This document shows positions 47,831 to 57,476 of a stretch of 64,000 nucleotides of DNA, in pieces. The position numbers and the translations under genes were made by a program. The notes beneath the pieces were generated by a model that saw nothing but the letters and a program-made list of their open reading frames with translations, did not search any database and was not told where the DNA came from. Origin of the DNA: Alphaproteobacteria bacterium. Its GTDB lineage: Bacteria > Pseudomonadota > Alphaproteobacteria > Caulobacterales > Caulobacteraceae. The stretch lies in the NCBI GenBank assembly GCA_018820205.1, contig JAHJOK010000016.1:1-64000 (forward strand), given 5' to 3'. How positions within the stretch are numbered: position 1 is the stretch's first letter; every line of letters starts with the position of its first letter.

Positions 47831-48558
47831 ATCAGTCCCAGTTGCTTGAAGCTGGTCACGCCCTCGCGGCCGACGATCAGGTGATCATGGACCTCGACGC
47901 TGAGGGATTTCGCGGCCTGGACGATCTGTTTGGTCATGTCGATGTCGGCGCGGCTGGGCGTCGGGTCGCCGGACGGGTGGTTGTGCACCAGGATCATGGC
48001 GGCGGCGCTGACTTCCAGGCCCCTGCGGACGACCTCTCGCGGATAGACGGGGGCGTGATCGACCGTGCCCCGGTTCTGGACCTCGTCCAGGATCAGCTGG
48101 TTCTTCTTGTCGAGATAGAGGACGCGGAATTGTTCGCGCGGTTCGTGCTGAAGGGCGACGCGGACATAGGCCAGAAGCGCGCTCCAGGACGCGATGACCG
48201 GGCGTTTGACGGTCGGCTCACGCGCCACGCGCTGGGCCACCTCATGCAGGGCGGCGAGGTCGAGGGCGGTCTCCGCGCCGACGCCCTTGGTCTTGCCCCG
48301 CGTGTCCTCGGTGCGGACGGTCATCAGGTCTTCGACGCTGGCGGCGAGGACGGCGGCCAGCGATCCGAACCGGATCAGCAGGGCCTTGGCGATGGGTTTG
48401 ACGTCGCCCTGCGGCTGGCTGCGAAACAGGAACAGCTCCAGCAGTTCGTAGTCGGGAAGATGGTTCAGCCCGGCGGTCCGGGCGCGGGCGCGCAGGCGCT
48501 CGCGGTGACCCGAGTGGTGGGGGACGGCGGGCGTCCGGTCGTTCTGCTGCTCGCTCAA
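47827..48558 (-). CDS. radC: RadC/JAMM-domain DNA repair-associated protein
   Basis: Protein of 243 residues. N-terminal helix-hairpin-helix-like part (about 20-95), then a JAMM metal-binding domain with [24 protein letters not shown]. Despite the name, its role in repair is unclear. First of three overlapping genes with the glycosylasparaginase and the GNAT protein. Confidence 0.94.
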   Translation of the reverse strand: MSEQQNDRTPAVPHHSGHRERLRARARTAGLNHLPDYELLELFLFRSQPQGDVKPIAKALLIRFGSLAAVLAASVEDLMTVRTEDTRGKTKGVGAETALDLAALHEVAQRVAREPTVKRPVIASWSALLAYVRVALQHEPREQFRVLYLDKKNQLILDEVQNRGTVDHAPVYPREVVRRGLEVSAAAMILVHNHPSGDPTPSRADIDMTKQIVQAAKSLSVEVHDHLIVGREGVTSFKQLGLM

Positions 48559-48607
48559 CCCGCCCCCCGGCCTGCTGTGGTTCAGGCTAGCGCGCGACGG
48601 GCGGCGA

Positions 48608-49441
48608 TCAAGCCCCCGGCGCCGACGGGTTGAACAGGCCGGCGGGCGACAGGGTGAAGATTTCGCAGCCGTCCTCGGTGACGCCGACGCTGTGTTCGCA
48701 CTGGGCCGAGAGGGATTTGTCGCGGGTCACGGCGGTCCAGCCGTCGGACAGAACCTTCACATGCGGCTTGCCCAGGTTCACCATCGGCTCGACGGTGAAG
48801 ATCATGCCGGGCTTCAGCACCGCGCCCTCGCCCTTCCTGCCATAGTGCAGGACGTTGGGGCTGTCGTGGAACAGCCGGCCGATCCCGTGGCCGCAGAAGT
48901 CGCGCACGACGCTCATCCGCGCGGCCTCCACGTGGCGCTGGATCACGAAGCCGATGTCGCCGAAGCTATTGCCCGGCTTCACCTGGGCCAGGCCGAGGGC
49001 CAAGGATTCATAGGTGACGTCGATCAGTTTCCGGGCTCGGGCGCCGACGTCGCCGACCGCATACATCCGGCTGGAATCGCCGTGCCAGCCGTCGACGATG
49101 ACGGTGTGGTCGATGTTGACGATGTCGCCGTCCTTCAGCACCCGGTCGCCCGGAATGCCATGACACACCACGTGATTGATCGAGGTGCAGACGGTTTTCA
49201 TATAGCCCTTGTAGCCCAGGCAGGCCGGCAGGCCGCCGCGGTCCAGGGTGAACTGGCGGATGCGGTCGTCGATCTCCTGCGTGGTCACGCCCGGGACGAC
49301 GAAGGGCGTGATCATGTCGAGCGCCTCGGCCACCAGACGACCGGCCACGCGCATGCCTTCGAACTCTTCGAGGTCATAGAGGCGGATGGCGCTGGTCCGG
49401 GTCCAGGTCTCGGATTCCAGCTCGGGCGTTTCGTACATCAT
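48608..49441 (-). CDS. map: Methionine aminopeptidase, type I
   Basis: Protein of 277 residues that removes N-terminal Met from new proteins. Metal ligands lie in [46 protein letters not shown] and [11 protein letters not shown], and the [23 protein letters not shown] block is standard. It may begin at either of two adjacent ATGs (49441 or 49438). Confidence 0.97.
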   Translation of the reverse strand: MMYETPELESETWTRTSAIRLYDLEEFEGMRVAGRLVAEALDMITPFVVPGVTTQEIDDRIRQFTLDRGGLPACLGYKGYMKTVCTSINHVVCHGIPGDRVLKDGDIVNIDHTVIVDGWHGDSSRMYAVGDVGARARKLIDVTYESLALGLAQVKPGNSFGDIGFVIQRHVEAARMSVVRDFCGHGIGRLFHDSPNVLHYGRKGEGAVLKPGMIFTVEPMVNLGKPHVKVLSDGWTAVTRDKSLSAQCEHSVGVTEDGCEIFTLSPAGLFNPSAPGA

Positions 49442-49510
49442 CGGGTCTCGGGTCGGGTATCGGCTCAGATGGCGAAGACTAGCACAGACTTCAACATCAG
49501 GCTGTGAACA

Positions 49511-49545
49511 GGAAAAACGGCGGGCCTCGTCAGAGACCCGCCGCC
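49511..49545 (-). terminator. Rho-independent terminator after the DEAD-box helicase
   Basis: On the reverse strand a GGCGGGTCT / AGGCCCGCC stem (imperfect, 9 bp) closes a 5-6 base loop and is followed by GTTTTTCC. It lies 15-50 bp after the helicase stop and before map. Confidence 0.85.
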
Positions 49546-49558
49546 GGTTCAGTCTGGC

Positions 49559-51082
49559 TTAGCCCTTGGCGGCGCCGTAGCCCTTCCCGCCGTTGGACGG
49601 GCGACGGCCGCGCGGGCGACGACGGATCTCGCCGTCGGGCTTGGCTTCGGCCTGAGGACGTTGAGCGATCGCCGCCGAGCGGGCGCGGTCGGCCGCCAGT
49701 GGATCGAACGGCTGGGTCGAGGCCAGCGGACGGTCGGCGTGATGCGTGCGGTCGCCCTGGCCGCCGCGCTGGCCGCCCTTGCCGCGGACGCGGTGCGGCT
49801 GGCCGCCGTGCTCCTTCTTCACGCCGTCGCGACGCGGGTTGCGCGGTCCGCGCTGCTGCTGGCGGTCGCCGCGACCGTCGTCGGGCATGGACGCCTTGGA
49901 GCCGACGCCGGCGGCCATGATCGACTGGTCCAGCAGGCCCAGCGACTTGTCATTGCGACGGTCGGTGGCCGGGATCTTCTGGCGCGTGACCTTCTCGATG
50001 TCGCGCAGCAGTTTCATCTCGTCGCCGGCGCAGAAGCTGACGGCCGAGCCGTCCTTGCCCGCGCGCGCCGTACGACCGATGCGGTGGACATAGGCTTCCG
50101 GCACGAAGGGCAGCTCGAAGTTCACGACGTGCGAGACCCCGTCCACATCGATGCCGCGCGCGGCGATGTCGGTGGCGACCAGGACGCGCAGCTTGCCGGC
50201 CTTGAAGGCGGCCAAGGTGCGTTCACGCTGGGGCTGGGACTTGTTGCCGTGGATGGCGCCGGCCTGGACGCCACCGGCCTCCAGATAGGCCGCGACCTTG
50301 TCGGCGCCGTGCTTGGTCTTGGTGAAGACCAGGCAACGGGTGTAGTTGTCGTCGGCGAACATCTCGGTCAGCAGGGCGCGCTTGCGGCCCTGTTCGATGT
50401 GGACGACCGACTGGTTGATGCGCTCGACCGTGGTCGACTGCGGCGTCACCTGGACCTTGACGGGCTCCTTCAGAAGCTCGCCGGCCAGCTTGCCGATTTC
50501 GGTCGGCATGGTGGCCGAGAAGAACAGGTTCTGGCGCTTGGCCGGGATGCGGCTGACGATCTGGCGGATCGGCTTGACGAAGCCGAGGTCCAGCATCTGG
50601 TCGGCCTCGTCGAGGACGAAGATCTCGGTCGAGGACAGGTCCAGGGTCTTCTGCTGCATGTGGTCCAGCAGACGGCCGGGCGTGGCGACCAGGACGTCGA
50701 GACCGGCCTGGATGGCGCGTTCCTGCGGGCCGTATTTCACGCCGCCGAAGACGACCGCGACCTTGAAGCCGAGGTGTTTGCCATAGGCCTTGAAGCTCTC
50801 GGCGATCTGGCTGGCCAGTTCGCGCGTCGGCGACAGGATCAGGCAGCGGGTGGTGCGGGGCAGGGGGGCGACGCGGTTTTCGGCCAGGCGATGCAGGATC
50901 GGCAGGGCGAAGGCGGCGGTCTTGCCGGTGCCCGTCTGGGCGATGCCCAGAAGGTCCTTGCCCAGCATGACCGAGGGGATCGCCTGGGCCTGGATCGGCG
51001 TGGGGGTGGTGTAGCCCGACGTCGTCAGGGCCTGCAGCAGGGCCTTGTTCAGGCCGAAGGATTCAAAAGTGATGTTGCTCAT
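49559..51082 (-). CDS. DEAD-box ATP-dependent RNA helicase (RhlE-like)
   Basis: Protein of 507 residues. All helicase motifs are present: TPTPIQAQAIP (Q), AQTGTGKT (I), PTRELA (Ia), TPGRLLDH (Ib), DEAD (II), SAT (III), and HRIGRTARAG (VI). The C-terminal 110 residues are basic and disordered (QQQRGPRNPRRDG, RVRGKGGQRGGQGDR), typical of RhlE-type proteins that bind RNA or the degradosome. The start is the ATG at 51082; a leader of several hundred bases with a hairpin lies upstream. Confidence 0.96.
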   Translation of the reverse strand: MSNITFESFGLNKALLQALTTSGYTTPTPIQAQAIPSVMLGKDLLGIAQTGTGKTAAFALPILHRLAENRVAPLPRTTRCLILSPTRELASQIAESFKAYGKHLGFKVAVVFGGVKYGPQERAIQAGLDVLVATPGRLLDHMQQKTLDLSSTEIFVLDEADQMLDLGFVKPIRQIVSRIPAKRQNLFFSATMPTEIGKLAGELLKEPVKVQVTPQSTTVERINQSVVHIEQGRKRALLTEMFADDNYTRCLVFTKTKHGADKVAAYLEAGGVQAGAIHGNKSQPQRERTLAAFKAGKLRVLVATDIAARGIDVDGVSHVVNFELPFVPEAYVHRIGRTARAGKDGSAVSFCAGDEMKLLRDIEKVTRQKIPATDRRNDKSLGLLDQSIMAAGVGSKASMPDDGRGDRQQQRGPRNPRRDGVKKEHGGQPHRVRGKGGQRGGQGDRTHHADRPLASTQPFDPLAADRARSAAIAQRPQAEAKPDGEIRRRPRGRRPSNGGKGYGAAKG

Positions 51083-51259
51083 GGAGCGTTTGTCTTTCGC
51101 GTATGCGGCGATGCGCATCAGCCATGGCTCAACGCCAGAAGGGCCGCGCACCGCCAGTCCCGATGGGGCGCCAGGGTGGAGCCTTCGGGGTGGATCGGGC
51201 GCCGCCCCGCGTGTCCGGGCAGCGAATGAATCTTGAGGGCCGGCGACCGCTACCAGTCA

Positions 51260-51281
51260 GGTCTTCATCAGTCAGAAGACC
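51260..51281 (-). promoter_or_regulatory. Leader hairpin upstream of the DEAD-box helicase
   Basis: GGTCTTC-N8-GAAGACC, a perfect 7-bp stem 178 bp before the helicase start. It lies in a leader that reaches back to a TTGAC (reverse strand, about 51355). Cold-induced helicase genes often have structured leaders; the role here is inferred. Confidence 0.35.
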
Positions 51282-51910
51282 CACACGCGCTGGAGGCGCC
51301 GGGGATCGCAATTGTGCGACGCAGCGCAAATGGGCGCTGACTGCGGCGAAGTCAAGGCAGGACGTCAGGACACGCCTCATCGCTCTTCCGCTGCGAACGG
51401 GATGGGAAGGGCGGGCGGCGCGTTCCGGACCCTCGTCCGGATGAGTGAGTTGAATACCGTTTCGACGAAGGCTGAACGCTCCGCACGGAAGGTCTGACCG
51501 GGTGCTGTTGGCTCTGGACCGCGTTGCAGTCACGAACCAGCGACGCTCTTAACGCCTTGCCAACTACAAGCCCCCGGCGGGAAGGTCGGCGTGCTCGCGA
51601 AAGCCGATCCCCTGAACACGGCCAGTTTCCTGCTGACCGTCTTTACTGGGGGCGAAAGCCCCCATCGCCCGATCTCGCCGCCCGTTGGAGAACAAAGCCC
51701 CTCGGTGGCGGGTCGATCGGACCCCCGCTCCCTCCGTTCCCGCCGCGACAAGCTCGCAAGGCCTTGCGCCCTTCCCAGGCGACGGGACCGGCAAGAAGGA
51801 TAACTGGTGTGGGATGCAGGGCGCGTTCGGAGGCCGGTTATTCGTGGCGGGCGTTGAATGGGTTGAGGAAATCGGCGTGGTTGCGGATCAACCGGACCGG
51901 ATACCAAACA

Positions 51911-52064
51911 CCGTGCATCCCCGCGAAGGCGGGGACCCAGGTTTTGGCGGGGCGTTCGGTGGTCAGGTTATTGTTCCGGCGCACACAGGTGACGGGTTGA
52001 ATGCACCGGTTGGCGGCGGCGCTCCGGTTCAAACCTGGGTCCCCGCCTTCGCGGGGATGCACGG
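51911..52064. repeat. Perfect 34-bp inverted repeat pair (REP-like)
   Basis: The arms at 51911-51944 and 52031-52064 are exact reverse complements (core CCCCGCGAAGGCGGGGACCCAGG), separated by 86 bp. Each arm is itself a hairpin (CCCCGC/GCGGGG). The right arm is followed by a run of seven T. The same family, with C/G swaps in the core, recurs at 53692-53810. Confidence 0.85.
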
Positions 52065-52119
52065 ATTTTTTTGGGGGCGCGGTCGCGGGGATTAGCGGAA
52101 CCGGGGTGACGCGTCCGCC

Positions 52120-53679
52120 CTAGGTCCCAGGCTGGACGTAGGGGATGGCGGCGAACAGGCGGCGTTCGGCGCCGCGCGGATCGTCCTCCATCCGGGCGGG
52201 TGCGTCCATGATCATCGTCTGGCGGCGCGTCAGGTCGTAGCGTGCCCAGGTCGGCAGGCCGGAATGGTTCGGATCGCCGTCGCGGGCCAGGGCGACGAAG
52301 GCCCTGGACAGGCGGTCGGCCATCGGTTGCGCCTCCGGGCCCTGGGCGCGGCTGCCGGACGCCGTGACGTTGTCGAGGGCCAGCGGGATGTCGTCGGTGT
52401 GCATGGCGCCGCGACGCCCCTCCTCGATGGGGGAGGTCCAGTCCAGCTGGTAGACCCAGGCCGGGGAGCCGGAGGCGGCGCGCGCCTCGGCCTCGATCAC
52501 CGCGCCGCGCCAGGATCGAGCCGCAGTGGTGGCGGCGAAGAAGACGTCGGAGGGCGAGTAGTCGGGATAGATCCGGCGATAGGCGGCGATGACGGGCTCT
52601 GGCGCGACGTCGATGCGAAACTCGCGGTCGGTCATCTTGCCGGGCAGGTCGTCCCAGGTCAGCGAATAGTTGGCGGGGTCATTGCCCAGAAAGGCGCGGG
52701 TCTCGTCGTGGGTGTTGCCGATGATCATCGGGATGTGGGCCGACTGGGCCGGGGCGTCGGGGTAGAAGGGGTGGCGGCGAAGGGTGCGGTCGTCCAGCAC
52801 CGGGCCCCAGTAGAGGCCGCCGAAGCCGAGGACGGGGTCGGTCGCCTCCGACGCCTTCAGCAGGGTCTCGACCGGCAGGGTCGCGGCCTCGGCGGCGCGG
52901 GCTTTTGGCAGGCCGAGCGCGTCGAGCCAGGTTTCGGCCCGGCGGGTGGCGTTCCACGGGCCGGAGGCGGTGACCTGTTGCCCGCTCATGGTCGCGGCGC
53001 GGTGGAACAGACCGGCGGCTGAGGGCGTGGCCATCATGGTCGCGATCTTGGCCCCGCCGCCCGACTGGCCGAAGACCATGACGCGGCCGGGATCGCCGCC
53101 GAAGGCCGCGATATTGTCGCGCACCCACTGCAGCGCGAGATGCAGGTCCAGCTGGCCGGCGTTGCCGCTGTCGAGAAAGGGGGCGCCGGCGAGACGTTGC
53201 AGGAAGGCGTAGCCGAACAGGTTCAGCCGGTGGTTCAGGGTGACGACGACCACGTCGTTGCGCCTCGCCAGCCGGGTCCCGTCATAGAGCGGGCTGGAGC
53301 CGGAGCCGTTCGAATAGGCGCCGCCGTGGATATAGACCATGACCGGCCGCCGCTGTCGGTCCAGGCCCGGCGACCAGACGTTGAGGAACAGGCAGTCCTC
53401 CGACTGATTCGCCTCGTTCGAGCCTTGCGGGCTGGCGGGGCCATAGGCGAAGGCCTCGGCGGGGGCGGTCCAGGCGGCGGGGCGGATCGGCGGCTGGAAG
53501 CGGCGCGGGCCGGTGTCGGCGCCGTAGCGCAAGCCCTTGAACACGGCGACGCCGCCGTCTGTCCGGCCGCGCACCGGGCCGTGGGCGGTGGCGACGACCG
53601 GGTGTTCGGACTGGGCCCGGGCGGGCAGGGCGAGGGTGGGCAGGATCAGGCCGGCGGCGAGCAGGGAACGACGGTTCAT
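52120..53679 (-). CDS. Type B carboxylesterase
   Basis: Alpha/beta hydrolase of 519 residues with signal peptide (MNRRSLLAAGLILPTLALPARA). The nucleophile elbow GQSGGG lies in VMVFGQSGGGAKIA, the oxyanion block is VMVYIHGGAYSNGSG, SEDCLFLNVWSP is the family marker, and the late MHTDDIPLALDN likely gives the His. It hydrolyses carboxylic esters outside the cytoplasm; natural substrate unknown. The chosen ATG lies just after a repeat; longer frames read into that repeat. Confidence 0.93.
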   Translation of the reverse strand: MNRRSLLAAGLILPTLALPARAQSEHPVVATAHGPVRGRTDGGVAVFKGLRYGADTGPRRFQPPIRPAAWTAPAEAFAYGPASPQGSNEANQSEDCLFLNVWSPGLDRQRRPVMVYIHGGAYSNGSGSSPLYDGTRLARRNDVVVVTLNHRLNLFGYAFLQRLAGAPFLDSGNAGQLDLHLALQWVRDNIAAFGGDPGRVMVFGQSGGGAKIATMMATPSAAGLFHRAATMSGQQVTASGPWNATRRAETWLDALGLPKARAAEAATLPVETLLKASEATDPVLGFGGLYWGPVLDDRTLRRHPFYPDAPAQSAHIPMIIGNTHDETRAFLGNDPANYSLTWDDLPGKMTDREFRIDVAPEPVIAAYRRIYPDYSPSDVFFAATTAARSWRGAVIEAEARAASGSPAWVYQLDWTSPIEEGRRGAMHTDDIPLALDNVTASGSRAQGPEAQPMADRLSRAFVALARDGDPNHSGLPTWARYDLTRRQTMIMDAPARMEDDPRGAERRLFAAIPYVQPGT

Positions 53680-53691
53680 CGCCACCCGCCT

Positions 53692-53810
53692 TGCACCCCG
53701 GCGAAGGCCGGGGTCCAGATCACACATGCAGGCGGCGGGGACAGGGGGTTCGGTTCTGCTGACCATGCGGCGGAGTCTTCCATCTGGACCCCGGCCTTCG
53801 CCGGGGTGCA
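53692..53810. repeat. Perfect 29-bp inverted repeat pair (REP-like)
   Basis: Arms at 53692-53720 and 53782-53810 are exact reverse complements (core CACCCCGGCGAAGGCCGGGGTCC), 61 bp apart. They belong to the same family as the pair at 51911-52064. They lie between the divergent carboxylesterase and malate synthase genes. No gene is seen in 53680-53952. Confidence 0.85.
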
Positions 53811-53952
53811 CGGGCAAGGTTAGAGCGTGGACGCGGCGGTTGTCACCGGTGTCAGCCGAAAGGCCTCTTGCACCGCCGCCGTCACCCCGCTCTAGTGCGA
53901 TCACGCATTGTTACAGGCCGCCTCCCCGTTCGGCCTGCGCTGGAGACCCTTC

Positions 53953-56085
53953 ATGACCCATCACGACCGCGCCGGACTGTCCGTGGCCGCCGAACTGGCC
54001 GGCTTCATCGAGGACGAGGTCCTGCCCGGACTCGGCATCGGCGCCGACGGGTTCTGGACCGGCGTGGCGGCGGTGTTCGCACGGTTCACGCCGGAGAACA
54101 TCAAACTGCTGGCGCGTCGCGATCAGCTGCAGGGCCGGATCGACGCCTGGCATGCCGAGCGCAAGGGTCAGCCGCACGATCCGGCGGGGACCGAAAGCTT
54201 CCTGAGGGACATCGGCTATCTGGTCGACGCGCCGGCGCCGTTCTCGGTGACGACGGAGAAGGTCGACGACGAACTGGCGCGGCTGGCGGGGCCGCAGCTG
54301 GTGGTGCCGATCCTGAATGCGCGCTTCCTGCTGAACGCGGCGAACGCCCGGTGGGGCAGCCTGTACGATGCGCTGTACGGGACCGATGCGCTGGGCGACC
54401 TGCCGCCGAAGGGGCCGTACGACGGCGCGCGCGGGGCGCGGGTGGTGGCGCGGGCCAAGGCGTTTCTGGACGAGGCGGCGCCGCTGGAGACGGGGTCGTA
54501 TTCCGGGGTCGAAGGCTGGTCGGTGCAGGCGGGGCGGCTGGTCCCGGGGCTGAAGGATCCGGCGCAGTTCGTCGGCTATCGCGGGGAGCCGACGGCGCCT
54601 ACGTCGGTGCTGCTGGTCAACAACGGGCTGCATATCGAATTGGTCATTGATCGGGCGAGCGACATCGGGGCGGCGGATGCCGCGGGGCTGTCGGACGTGG
54701 TGCTGGAATCGGCCCTGTCGACCATCTGCGACCTGGAGGATTCGGTCGCGGCGGTCGATGCGCAGGACAAGACCGCCGCCTATCGCAACTGGCTGGGGCT
54801 GATGAAGGGCGATCTGTCGGCCAGTTTCCAGAAGGGCGGCCGGACCCTGAACCGGACGCTGGAGCCGGATCGGACCTTCACCGCGCCGGACGGTGGCGCG
54901 ATCACGCTGAAGGGGCGGTCGTTGCTGTTCGTGCGCAACGTCGGCCACCTGATGACCAATCCGGCGATCCGTCTGGCGGACGGGACCGAGGCGCCGGAGG
55001 GAATTCTGGACGCCATCGTGACCTCGCTGATCGGGATGTACGACCTGAAGGGGATCGGCGCCTTCACCAACTCGGGCGCGGGGTCGGTCTATATCGTCAA
55101 GCCCAAGATGAATGGGCCGGACGAGGCGGCGTTCACCAACGGGCTGTTCGACGCGGTCGAGGACCTGCTGGGGCTGACGCGGCACACGATCAAGGTCGGG
55201 GTGATGGACGAGGAGCGGCGGACCAGCGCCAATCTGGCGGCCTGCATCCATGCGGTGAAGGACCGGATCGTCTTCATCAACACCGGCTTCCTGGACCGGA
55301 CGGGCGACGAGATCCACACGGCGATGCAGGCCGGGCCGATGGTGCGAAAGGCCGACATCAAGTCGTCCGCGTGGATCAGTTCGTATGAGGCGCGCAACGT
55401 CGCCATCGGTCTGGCGTGCGGCCTGTCGGGACGGGCGCAGATCGGCAAGGGGATGTGGGCGGCGCCTGACCGGATGGCCGACATGCTGGAGCAGAAGATC
55501 GGCCATCCCCGGACCGGGGCTAACACGGCCTGGACCCCGTCGCCGACGGCCGCGACGCTGCATGCTCTGCACTATCATGCGGTCGATGTGTTCGCGGTGC
55601 AGAAGGATGTGGCGGCGCGGGCGACGCCGGGGCTGGACGACCTGCTGACGCCGCCTCTGGCTAACGGCGCCAACTGGTCGGAGCAGGAGGTTCGCGACGA
55701 ACTGGACAACAACGCCCAGGGCATCCTGGGCTATGTCGTGCGCTGGATCGACCAGGGGGTGGGCTGCTCCAAGGTGCCGGACATCCACGACGTCGGGCTG
55801 ATGGAGGACCGGGCGACGTTGCGGATTTCGTCCCAGCATATCGCCAACTGGCTGTTGCACGGGGTGTGCACGGCCGAGCAGGTGGACGCCGCCTTCCTGA
55901 GAATGGCGGCCAAGGTCGACGGGCAGAACGCGGATGATCCGGGCTATCGTCCGATGGCGGATGATCCGGAGGGTTCGCTGGCGTATCAGGCGGCGCGGGC
56001 GCTGGTGTTCGAGGGGGTGGATCAGCCGAACGGCTATACCGAGCCGCTGCTGCATGCGTTCCGGCTGAAGGCGAAGGCGGGCTGA
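53953..56085 (+). CDS. glcB: Malate synthase G
   Basis: Enzyme of 710 residues that condenses glyoxylate with acetyl-CoA to malate. Hallmarks: [23 protein letters not shown] (acidic metal-binding loop), [34 protein letters not shown] and [15 protein letters not shown]. Length fits the G form (about 720), not the A form. GGAG precedes the ATG. No isocitrate lyase or glycolate oxidase gene is nearby, so its pathway partner lies elsewhere. Confidence 0.97.
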   Translation: MTHHDRAGLSVAAELAGFIEDEVLPGLGIGADGFWTGVAAVFARFTPENIKLLARRDQLQGRIDAWHAERKGQPHDPAGTESFLRDIGYLVDAPAPFSVTTEKVDDELARLAGPQLVVPILNARFLLNAANARWGSLYDALYGTDALGDLPPKGPYDGARGARVVARAKAFLDEAAPLETGSYSGVEGWSVQAGRLVPGLKDPAQFVGYRGEPTAPTSVLLVNNGLHIELVIDRASDIGAADAAGLSDVVLESALSTICDLEDSVAAVDAQDKTAAYRNWLGLMKGDLSASFQKGGRTLNRTLEPDRTFTAPDGGAITLKGRSLLFVRNVGHLMTNPAIRLADGTEAPEGILDAIVTSLIGMYDLKGIGAFTNSGAGSVYIVKPKMNGPDEAAFTNGLFDAVEDLLGLTRHTIKVGVMDEERRTSANLAACIHAVKDRIVFINTGFLDRTGDEIHTAMQAGPMVRKADIKSSAWISSYEARNVAIGLACGLSGRAQIGKGMWAAPDRMADMLEQKIGHPRTGANTAWTPSPTAATLHALHYHAVDVFAVQKDVAARATPGLDDLLTPPLANGANWSEQEVRDELDNNAQGILGYVVRWIDQGVGCSKVPDIHDVGLMEDRATLRISSQHIANWLLHGVCTAEQVDAAFLRMAAKVDGQNADDPGYRPMADDPEGSLAYQAARALVFEGVDQPNGYTEPLLHAFRLKAKAG

Positions 56086-56128
56086 TCGCGCCTTGCCTCG
56101 GCCACGGTCCCGGCGGAAGCTCTTCTGC

Positions 56129-56524
56129 ATGAGGAGACACGCCCGTGACCACGCCCGCATCCTCGCCGTCGCCGTCGGAGCGATCCTGATGACCGGATGC
56201 GCGCCGTCCCCGTCCGCGTCCGAGCCGCAGGGGCAGGTTCTGGCGGTCGAACAGGTGGCGGGCCACTGGTCCCTGCGGGCGCCGGACGGGGCGCGGTGCA
56301 CCGTGTCCCTGGCCAATCTGGTCATCGACGGGGTGCGGCCGGTTCTGGCCGAAAGCTGCGCCATCCCGGATGCGGCGAAGGCGAGGAGCTGGCGGGCGAC
56401 CGCGACCGGATTCGAGCTGCTGGACGCGGCCGGATCGGTGCTGATGGCCTTTCGCCGCACGGGCGAAGATGCGTTCGAAGCGGTCGACGGCGGTTACATC
56501 CTGAGGCGGGCGCCGCTATCCTGA
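56129..56524 (+). CDS. AprI/Inh-type peptidase inhibitor lipoprotein
   Basis: Protein of 131 residues with a lipobox ILMTGC (Cys about 24). The mature domain AGHWSLRAPDGARCTVSLANLVIDGVRPVLAESC...SWRATATGFELLDAAGSVLMAFRR has the pattern of the I38 (Inh) family, which blocks serralysin-type metalloproteases, including two cysteines expected to pair. No serralysin gene is in the window. ATG at 56129 gives the signal peptide. Confidence 0.8.
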   Translation: MRRHARDHARILAVAVGAILMTGCAPSPSASEPQGQVLAVEQVAGHWSLRAPDGARCTVSLANLVIDGVRPVLAESCAIPDAAKARSWRATATGFELLDAAGSVLMAFRRTGEDAFEAVDGGYILRRAPLS

Positions 56525-56590
56525 CACATCGGTAACTTGTCGGGCCGGCGACGGCATGACAAGTTCGCTTGACTGTCAGAGGGGTGCGTC

Positions 56591-57472
56591 ATGCTGTCGA
56601 TCAAGAATCTGGTCCACGTCTACGGCAACGGGACGCGGGCGCTGGACGACGTATCGCTGACCGTCCCGACCGGCATGTTCGGCCTTCTGGGGCCCAACGG
56701 GGCGGGCAAGTCGACCCTGATGCGGTCGATCGCGACCCTGCAGACGCCCACGTCCGGCACGATCGATTTCGACGGCATCGACGTGATCAAGGAGCCGGAA
56801 AAACTGCGCCGGACCCTGGGTTATCTGCCCCAGGATTTCGGCGTCTATCCGCGCGTTTCGGCCTACGACATGCTGGATCACATGGCGGTCCTGAAAGGCA
56901 TCGCCAACGGCAAGGATCGCAAGGATACGGTCGAGACCCTGCTGAACCAGACCAATCTGTGGTCGGTCCGGAAAAAGGCGCTGGCCGGATTCTCGGGCGG
57001 GATGCGTCAGCGCTTCGGCATCGCCCAGGCCCTGATCGGCAATCCGAAACTGATCATCGTGGATGAGCCGACGGCCGGACTGGACCCCGAGGAACGCAAC
57101 CGGTTCCTGAACCTGCTGGCCGAGATCGCCGACAATGTGGTGATCATCCTGTCGACCCATATCGTCGAGGACGTGGCCGACCTGTGCCCCCGCATGGCGG
57201 TGCTGGCGGGCGGCAAGATCCAGCTGGAGGGCGCGCCTTCGCATCTGATGGATCAGCTGAACGGCCGGGTCTGGAAGAAGACCATCGACAAGGATGCGCT
57301 GGAGGATCACCGCGCCAAGCACGAGGTCATCTCGACGCGGCTGTTCGCCGGCAAGACCGTGATCCACGTCCTGTCCGACCGTCGTCCGGGCGAAGGATTC
57401 GAACCGGTGCCGGGAGGTCTGGAGGACGTCTATTTCTCGACCCTGTCGGCCTCGCGCAAAGTCGCGGCGTAA
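56591..57472 (+). CDS. ABC transporter ATP-binding protein
   Basis: ATPase of 293 residues. Walker A GPNGAGKSTLM, Q-loop LGYLPQDFG, signature FSGGMRQRFG and Walker B LIIVDEPTAGLD are complete, with an H-loop in STHIVEDV. It is paired with the large permease-peptidase 5 bp downstream and should energise it. Cargo unknown. Confidence 0.95.
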   Translation: MLSIKNLVHVYGNGTRALDDVSLTVPTGMFGLLGPNGAGKSTLMRSIATLQTPTSGTIDFDGIDVIKEPEKLRRTLGYLPQDFGVYPRVSAYDMLDHMAVLKGIANGKDRKDTVETLLNQTNLWSVRKKALAGFSGGMRQRFGIAQALIGNPKLIIVDEPTAGLDPEERNRFLNLLAEIADNVVIILSTHIVEDVADLCPRMAVLAGGKIQLEGAPSHLMDQLNGRVWKKTIDKDALEDHRAKHEVISTRLFAGKTVIHVLSDRRPGEGFEPVPGGLEDVYFSTLSASRKVAA

Positions 57473-57476
57473 GCGC

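Larger units (their letters stand above)
51083..52119. other. 1-kb region without a credible gene
   Basis: Open frames here are short or translate repeat sequence (for example TPCIPAKAGTQV from the 34-bp repeat). The left part is probably the helicase leader and promoter. The middle (51500-51800) holds decayed CCCTCCGTTCCCGCCGCGACAAGCTCGC-type tracts that resemble genome-wide intergenic repeats. The right part holds a perfect 34-bp inverted repeat. No RNA gene recognised. Confidence 0.6.

Noticed and set aside
51524..52000. A 158-codon forward frame in the repeat-rich region
   Set aside because: Part of it (CIPAKAGTQV) is plainly translated from the 34-bp repeat, and the rest is Arg/Pro rich with no ribosome site.
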